Made by a program: the position numbers and the translations under genes. This document shows positions 23,830 through 27,370 of a stretch of 27,370 nt of DNA, piece by piece; position 1 is the stretch's first letter, and every line of letters begins with the position of its first letter. Source of the DNA: Clostridium sp. CAG:590. GTDB lineage: Bacteria; Bacillota; Clostridia; Lachnospirales; Lachnospiraceae. The notes beneath the pieces are model-generated. The model saw nothing but the letters and a program-made list of their open reading frames with translations, had not been told where the DNA came from and searched no databases. Location: assembly GCA_000431135.1 (NCBI GenBank), contig HF987772.1:1-27370 (forward strand), read 5' to 3'.

Positions 23830-24717
23830 TTATTCGGAGAAGTAAACCCAGCCTTGTAACCAGATGATTCCTTTGAATCGCCTGCCTACTTCCGGTTCTC
23901 CTTCCAAATCAAGAGAATTGATTGCAACATTTAAAGTAATGTCGTTGCATAGTATAGTTAGATTATACACTATTTCTTCTGAAAATTCATTAGTAATCTG
24001 CTCAAATTTTTTAATTATACCTAAAATGGCATATTGCTCATTATCAATTCCATAAGGCATAAAATAAGTTTCTACTATAGTATATAAATCTTCGTCTTTG
24101 ATCCGTTTATTGACAAGAGAGTAGGTATCCATGTCGTCTAATGTCAGATTTTCCAAGGCATCCATATCACCGGATTTTGCCCTTGCAATCAGATTTCTTC
24201 GTTCCCGGTTGCTGATCGGTTGTTTCTCATATGGATATGCCATGGATTCTAATTTTATACCATAGAGAATTCTTCCATGAATGGAAAGGGCTCCGAATTT
24301 TACATGTTTTGGTGGCTGATAAAATGTGTTTGACCATGTACTTCTCACATAGTCTGTAATATTTTGAATAGCATAGATAAGGGTAATTTCCAAATTATAA
24401 TCATCTGATATTCCGGAATAAGCTTCTTTATCAAAATGCCCTTCAATTTGAATATCGGATTGTGATGTTTTTGTAGTTCCGGTGCAATAAGGAAATACAT
24501 GATCTACTGTCATAGTATGATTTTGATCCTGTTCTGCAACAATACATAATCCAATACCTAGACCTATTGATTTTGTAATCTGTATTAACGTAGTGTCAGA
24601 TCCAATTTCAATTTCAGACCGATTGGAATAATCATTTAATGAGGCTGTGATCAATGTGTTTTCTTCTATTTTATTCTTTAATTTACTAAATCCAATTGCT
24701 CTTAAATAATTATGCAT
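23830..24717 (-). CDS. DUF3881 family protein
   Basis: A 295-residue protein recognised by eye as DUF3881, a family I know mainly from Lachnospiraceae. Diagnostic stretches are the N-terminal MHNYLRAIGFSKL, the internal ENLTLDDMDTYSLVNKRI and ETYFMPYGIDNEQYAILG, and the C-terminal GEPEVGRRFKGIIWLQGWV. There is no signal peptide, membrane span or known catalytic motif, so it is probably a soluble cytoplasmic protein. Function is unknown. It begins 12 bases after the DUF4446 gene and is likely in one operon with it. The family assignment is from memory of family sequences, not a search. Confidence 0.75.
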   Translation of the reverse strand: MHNYLRAIGFSKLKNKIEENTLITASLNDYSNRSEIEIGSDTTLIQITKSIGLGIGLCIVAEQDQNHTMTVDHVFPYCTGTTKTSQSDIQIEGHFDKEAYSGISDDYNLEITLIYAIQNITDYVRSTWSNTFYQPPKHVKFGALSIHGRILYGIKLESMAYPYEKQPISNRERRNLIARAKSGDMDALENLTLDDMDTYSLVNKRIKDEDLYTIVETYFMPYGIDNEQYAILGIIKKFEQITNEFSEEIVYNLTILCNDITLNVAINSLDLEGEPEVGRRFKGIIWLQGWVYFSE

Positions 24718-24729
24718 CTATTACTCCTG

Positions 24730-25281
24730 TTAATAACCGATTTCCGGTTTTCGGTCTTCTCTTTCTTTTGCCGCTTCTTTTGCACCATCTTTTCCAATGG
24801 CAACATTTAATGCCAGTCGTTCTTCTTCCGATAAAATGTAATAAGATTCTTCATTGGTTACTTCTTTGCAATAGGTAAAGCAACCTTCCCGGCTATGCAT
24901 GGATGTAATGATAATACCATCATGATTCTCTGTAAGAAGAGCGAGAGAGAAGCTTAATTTTCCTGACATTTCCTTGAAAGCATCATATTTTACAAGTCCA
25001 ATCTTGCAAAAGGTTGTAAGAAATTTGTCATTTACCATGTCAATCTCTTTGTTCTGTTTTTTCTCATTTTTTACGATCTGTTTAATCTCTGAAAAACGTT
25101 TTATCAATATCTGCTCAAAATTAGCAGCATCTCTTCCGGATGTAAATTTATTCAGTCTTTTTGTGAGTTTATTACATTTTGAAATAATTGTCAGTATCCA
25201 GATAAATTGTACGGCTACGATGATACACAACACAATCACTACAATATCCGTACTGATACCAAATGATTCAAATATATTCAT
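24730..25281 (-). CDS. DUF4446 family membrane-anchored protein
   Basis: A 183-residue protein with one N-terminal membrane span (about 12-32, IVVIVLCIIVAVQFIWILTI), a helical coiled-coil-like stretch (about 35-85) and a compact C-terminal domain: KIGLVKYDAFKEMSGKLSFSLALLTENHDGIIITSMHSREGCFTYCKEV. The last block is characteristic of DUF4446, a clostridial family commonly encoded next to parB. Its role is unknown; the neighbourhood suggests a link to chromosome segregation or the cell envelope, which is inference only. AGGG lies about 8 bases before the ATG. The upstream spacer with parB holds 21-base-spaced repeats. Confidence 0.8.
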   Translation of the reverse strand: MNIFESFGISTDIVVIVLCIIVAVQFIWILTIISKCNKLTKRLNKFTSGRDAANFEQILIKRFSEIKQIVKNEKKQNKEIDMVNDKFLTTFCKIGLVKYDAFKEMSGKLSFSLALLTENHDGIIITSMHSREGCFTYCKEVTNEESYYILSEEERLALNVAIGKDGAKEAAKEREDRKPEIGY

Positions 25282-25300
25282 TGTTTTATCCCTGTCCTAG

Positions 25301-25350
25301 TAATATTAATTTTAACTGTGGTTAATATTATAATAACTATAGTTAATATT
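25301..25350. repeat. Direct repeats with 21-base period in parB-DUF4446 spacer
   Basis: AACTGTGGTTAATATT (25314-25329) and AACTATAGTTAATATT (25335-25350) are near-identical (two differences) and exactly 21 bases apart. A partial copy ending GTAATATT precedes them (about 25300-25307). The second copy contains a 12-base palindrome TAACTATAGTTA (25334-25345). Helically phased repeats upstream of the DUF4446 gene may be a regulator site. No regulator is identified. Confidence 0.6.
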
Positions 25351-25359
25351 TACGCTGAA

Positions 25360-26292
25360 TTAAGATTGAATAGAATAGATCATTTCCATAATATGTTCTA
25401 ATTCATCTTTAGAAAAATATTCTATTTCAATTTTACCCTTATCATTATTCTTTGCTTTGATGGTTGTCTTTGCACCCAGTTTATATTTGAATTTTTCTTC
25501 AATATCTCGATAAAGGAAAGATAAATCTTCGGTAGTAGCAGCGGTGTCTACTACTTTTGGGTTTGCAAGATTATTTAGTATCTTTTTTACTAATTTTTCT
25601 GTTTCACGAACGGAAAGTCTTTCATCAAATACCTTGCATGCAGTTTCATATTGTAATTCAGCATCTTCAATTGGTAGTAATGCTCTGGCATGTCCATTCG
25701 ATAATTTCTCATCAATAACCATTTCCTGTACAGGCGTTGCTAATTTTAATAATCGAAGTATATTTGTGATTGCACTTCGACTCTTTGATACTCTTTCTGC
25801 AATATCATCCTGTTTCATGTGAAACTCTTCAATCAATTTCTGATAAGCCTGTGCTTCTTCAATTGGATTTAAGTCTTCGCGTTGGATGTTTTCAATTAAT
25901 CCAATTTCTAAAATCTGTTGGTCTGTATAATCTTTTACTACAACCGGTACTTCTTTTAAACCGGCTTTCATGGAAGCTCTCCAACGTCGTTCACCGGATA
26001 CTAATAGATAATAATTATCTCTTTTTGTTACAACTAATGGTTCAATGACTCCGTGTTGTGAAATAGAATCTGCTAATTCCTGAAGAGCATCTTCATTAAA
26101 TTGTTTTCTTGGTTGATCTTTGTTGATCTCGATATCTTTTATTTTCAAAGTCATTTCGGTTGGTACTTCTTTAATCACTTCCTTAATGACTTCTTTTGTT
26201 TCTACTGAATTGGCGGATGATTTATTTCTGGAGGGAGTTGTATGTACTCCTAACATGGTATCCAAACCATTGCCTAATCCTTTTTTTGCCAT
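25360..26292 (-). CDS. parB: Chromosome partitioning protein ParB (Spo0J)
   Basis: A CTP-dependent DNA clamp that loads at parS, spreads, and recruits SMC and ParA. It has 310 residues. The N-terminal peptide MAKKGLGNGLDTML is the ParA-stimulating motif, followed by a variable linker to about residue 45. The CTPase domain has GERRWRA (100-106) and ENIQRE (134-139). A helix-turn-helix lies near 160-183 (QDDIAERVSKSRSAITNILRLL), and the C-terminus (about 255-310) is the dimerisation domain. The ATG at 26292 is chosen because GGAGG lies about 8 bases upstream; the alternative at 26307 adds five residues. It follows parA on the minus strand, facing the origin. Confidence 0.96.
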   Translation of the reverse strand: MAKKGLGNGLDTMLGVHTTPSRNKSSANSVETKEVIKEVIKEVPTEMTLKIKDIEINKDQPRKQFNEDALQELADSISQHGVIEPLVVTKRDNYYLLVSGERRWRASMKAGLKEVPVVVKDYTDQQILEIGLIENIQREDLNPIEEAQAYQKLIEEFHMKQDDIAERVSKSRSAITNILRLLKLATPVQEMVIDEKLSNGHARALLPIEDAELQYETACKVFDERLSVRETEKLVKKILNNLANPKVVDTAATTEDLSFLYRDIEEKFKYKLGAKTTIKAKNNDKGKIEIEYFSKDELEHIMEMIYSIQS

Positions 26293-26341
26293 TTTATTTT
26301 CCTCCATAAATTATTCAATAAACGATAATAATATAATAAAT

Positions 26342-26370
26342 ACAATTCACTTTGTGAAAAAGTGAATTGT
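26342..26370 (-). repeat. Inverted repeat in parA-parB spacer
   Basis: A perfect 12-bp inverted repeat, ACAATTCACTTT (26342-26353) and AAAGTGAATTGT (26359-26370), with a 5-base loop. It lies about 50 bases upstream of parB. It could be a terminator for parA read-through (followed by ATTTATTATATTATT rather than a pure T-run), an mRNA structure tuning parB, or a protein-binding site. Confidence 0.7.
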
Positions 26371-26406
26371 GAAATGTAATCATAAATGAATGTAATGTTA
26401 TATTTA

Positions 26407-26422
26407 TGTTTCACGTGAAACA
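26407..26422. promoter_or_regulatory. parS: parS site (perfect), between parA and parB
   Basis: TGTTTCACGTGAAACA, the perfect 16-base palindromic consensus for ParB/Spo0J binding, lies between parA and parB about 42 bases past the parA stop codon. Origin-proximal parS sites are loading points for ParB and condensin. Confidence 0.95.
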
Positions 26423-26463
26423 TTATTTTATATTATGAATAGATATTTGTAAACAGTTATTCA

Positions 26464-27231
26464 TTAAATATAAATATTTGTTATTACTTCGTCTGCTAAC
26501 ATACGATAAGCTTCTGCACCGGCACTTCGGTTATCATATGTAGTGATCGGTAAACCATGACTTGGTGCTTCTGCAAGACGAACATTTCTAGGAATAATTG
26601 TTTTATATACATTCTGATTCAGATTTTCTTTAACATTCTCCACAACTTGTAAAGATAAATTGGTACGGGAATCATACATGGTAAATACAACACCCTCAAT
26701 TTTTAAATCTTTGTTCAACTTCTGTTGGATTAGTTCAATCGTATATATTAACTGAGATAATCCATCTAGTGCAAAAAATTCACATTGAATTGGAACCAAT
26801 ACTGTATTCGCTGCCGTCATAGAATTGATAGTCAACATTCCGAGAGCAGGAGGACAGTCAATGATAATATAATCAAACTTATTCTGAATCTTACGGAGTT
26901 GTTCCTTTAAGATATATTGCATGTTTGGTTCCCCAATAAATTCTACTTCTGCACCAGCAAGATATCGATTTGAAGGAAGAATATTTAAACTTGGAATCAC
27001 ATTGATCAACATTGCTTCTCCAATATTGCAATTATCACACATTACATCATAAATGGTATATTCCAACTCATCCTTGTTGATTCCATATCCGGTTGTAAGA
27101 TGTCCCTGTGGATCCATATCTACAGCCAAAGTTTTAAAACCTTTTTCAGCAAGACATGCAGCCAGATTGATTGAAGTGGTTGTCTTGCCAACGCCACCTT
27201 TCTGATTTGCAATTGCTATAATTCTTCCCAT
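26464..27231 (-). CDS. parA: Chromosome partitioning ATPase ParA (Soj)
   Basis: A Walker-type ATPase that works with ParB to position and segregate origins, and in Bacillus regulates DnaA. It has 255 residues. The deviant Walker A motif is KGGVGKTT (11-18), with signature lysine K11 and K16. MDPQGHLTTGYG gives the switch I region and DYIIIDCPPALG the Walker B/switch II. RLAEAPSHGLPI near the C-terminus is the usual Soj block. AAGGAAG lies about 8 bases before the ATG. Like Soj, it lacks the N-terminal DNA-binding extension of plasmid ParA types. Confidence 0.96.
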   Translation of the reverse strand: MGRIIAIANQKGGVGKTTTSINLAACLAEKGFKTLAVDMDPQGHLTTGYGINKDELEYTIYDVMCDNCNIGEAMLINVIPSLNILPSNRYLAGAEVEFIGEPNMQYILKEQLRKIQNKFDYIIIDCPPALGMLTINSMTAANTVLVPIQCEFFALDGLSQLIYTIELIQQKLNKDLKIEGVVFTMYDSRTNLSLQVVENVKENLNQNVYKTIIPRNVRLAEAPSHGLPITTYDNRSAGAEAYRMLADEVITNIYI

Positions 27232-27276
27232 TATAAAATACTTCCTTTTCTATATGTACATTTTCACTCGTTGTCT

Positions 27277-27285
27277 ATTGTAACA
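27277..27285 (-). promoter_or_regulatory. Putative extended -10 promoter for parA
   Basis: The minus strand TGTTACAAT (27277-27285) is a TGn-extended -10 element about 45 bases upstream of the parA ATG. No good -35 is seen, consistent with an extended -10 promoter. It lies between parA and the second parS. Confidence 0.45.
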
Positions 27286-27352
27286 TAAAAGGAGAAAATA
27301 GAAAAGACGACATCTAGTAAAATAAAAATGTGAAAACCACTAATTATAGAAA

Positions 27353-27368
27353 TGTTTCACGTGAAACA
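27353..27368. promoter_or_regulatory. parS: parS site (perfect), upstream of parA
   Basis: A second perfect TGTTTCACGTGAAACA lies upstream of parA at the right edge of the window, about 120 bases before the parA start. Together with 26407-26422 it brackets parA. Confidence 0.95.
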
Positions 27369-27370
27369 TT

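Noticed and set aside
1..27370. CRISPR arrays, insertion sequences, prophage or toxin-antitoxin genes
   Set aside because: No repeat-spacer array, transposase, integrase or phage gene is visible on either strand.

Overview
This window is a chromosomal replication-origin region of a low-GC Gram-positive bacterium. The gene set (rpmH-rnpA-yidD-yidC-jag, mnmE-mnmG-rsmG, dnaA-dnaN-yaaA-recF-gyrB-gyrA, parA-parB) is the conserved Firmicutes oriC neighbourhood. DUF3881- and DUF4446-type proteins beside parB, an oxygen-sensitive two-subunit fumarase and AT-rich spacers point to an anaerobic clostridium, most likely a Lachnospiraceae member. That placement is inferred from gene content only.

Layout. 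1-143: promoter and leader of an rRNA operon that runs off the left edge (minus strand). 144-366: tRNA-Ser(GCU) and its promoter. 480-3383: three minus-strand genes for small Sec-secreted beta-sandwich proteins (PPC-like, fibronectin-III-like, Ig-like). 3516-5857: HAD phosphatase, then fumarase alpha and beta. 5923-12850: gyrA, gyrB, recF, yaaA, dnaN, all transcribed away from the origin on the minus strand. 12851-13159: dnaA-dnaN spacer with DnaA boxes, a DnaA-trio element and an AT-rich unwinding region. 13160-14530: dnaA. 14531-14993: second origin half with four DnaA boxes and the divergent dnaA and rpmH promoters. 14994-17820: the rpmH-rnpA-yidD-yidC-jag operon on the plus strand, closed by a terminator. 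17969-22092: mnmE-mnmG-rsmG. 22118-22155: a bidirectional terminator. 22154-27231: a minus-strand block facing the origin: parA, parB, DUF4446, DUF3881, tRNA-Arg(CCU), a membrane coiled-coil protein and a DEDDh exonuclease. Two perfect parS sites flank parA.

How it works together. DnaA binds the box clusters on both sides of its own gene and loads onto the trio element to open DNA between dnaA and dnaN. DnaN, RecF and gyrase serve the resulting forks. ParA and ParB act on the two nearby parS sites to segregate the origins. The rightward operons make ribosomal protein L34, the RNase P protein, the membrane insertion machinery, the wobble-uridine tRNA modification enzymes MnmE/MnmG and the 16S methyltransferase RsmG.

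Most of the window is core genome with well-understood genes. I did not find a clearly new multi-gene system. The parts worth a second look are the complete DnaA-trio module that overlaps a likely dnaN promoter, the parAB block in origin-facing orientation with its poorly characterised passengers, the repeats in the parB-DUF4446 and parA-parB spacers, and the secreted-protein cluster beside the rRNA promoter.
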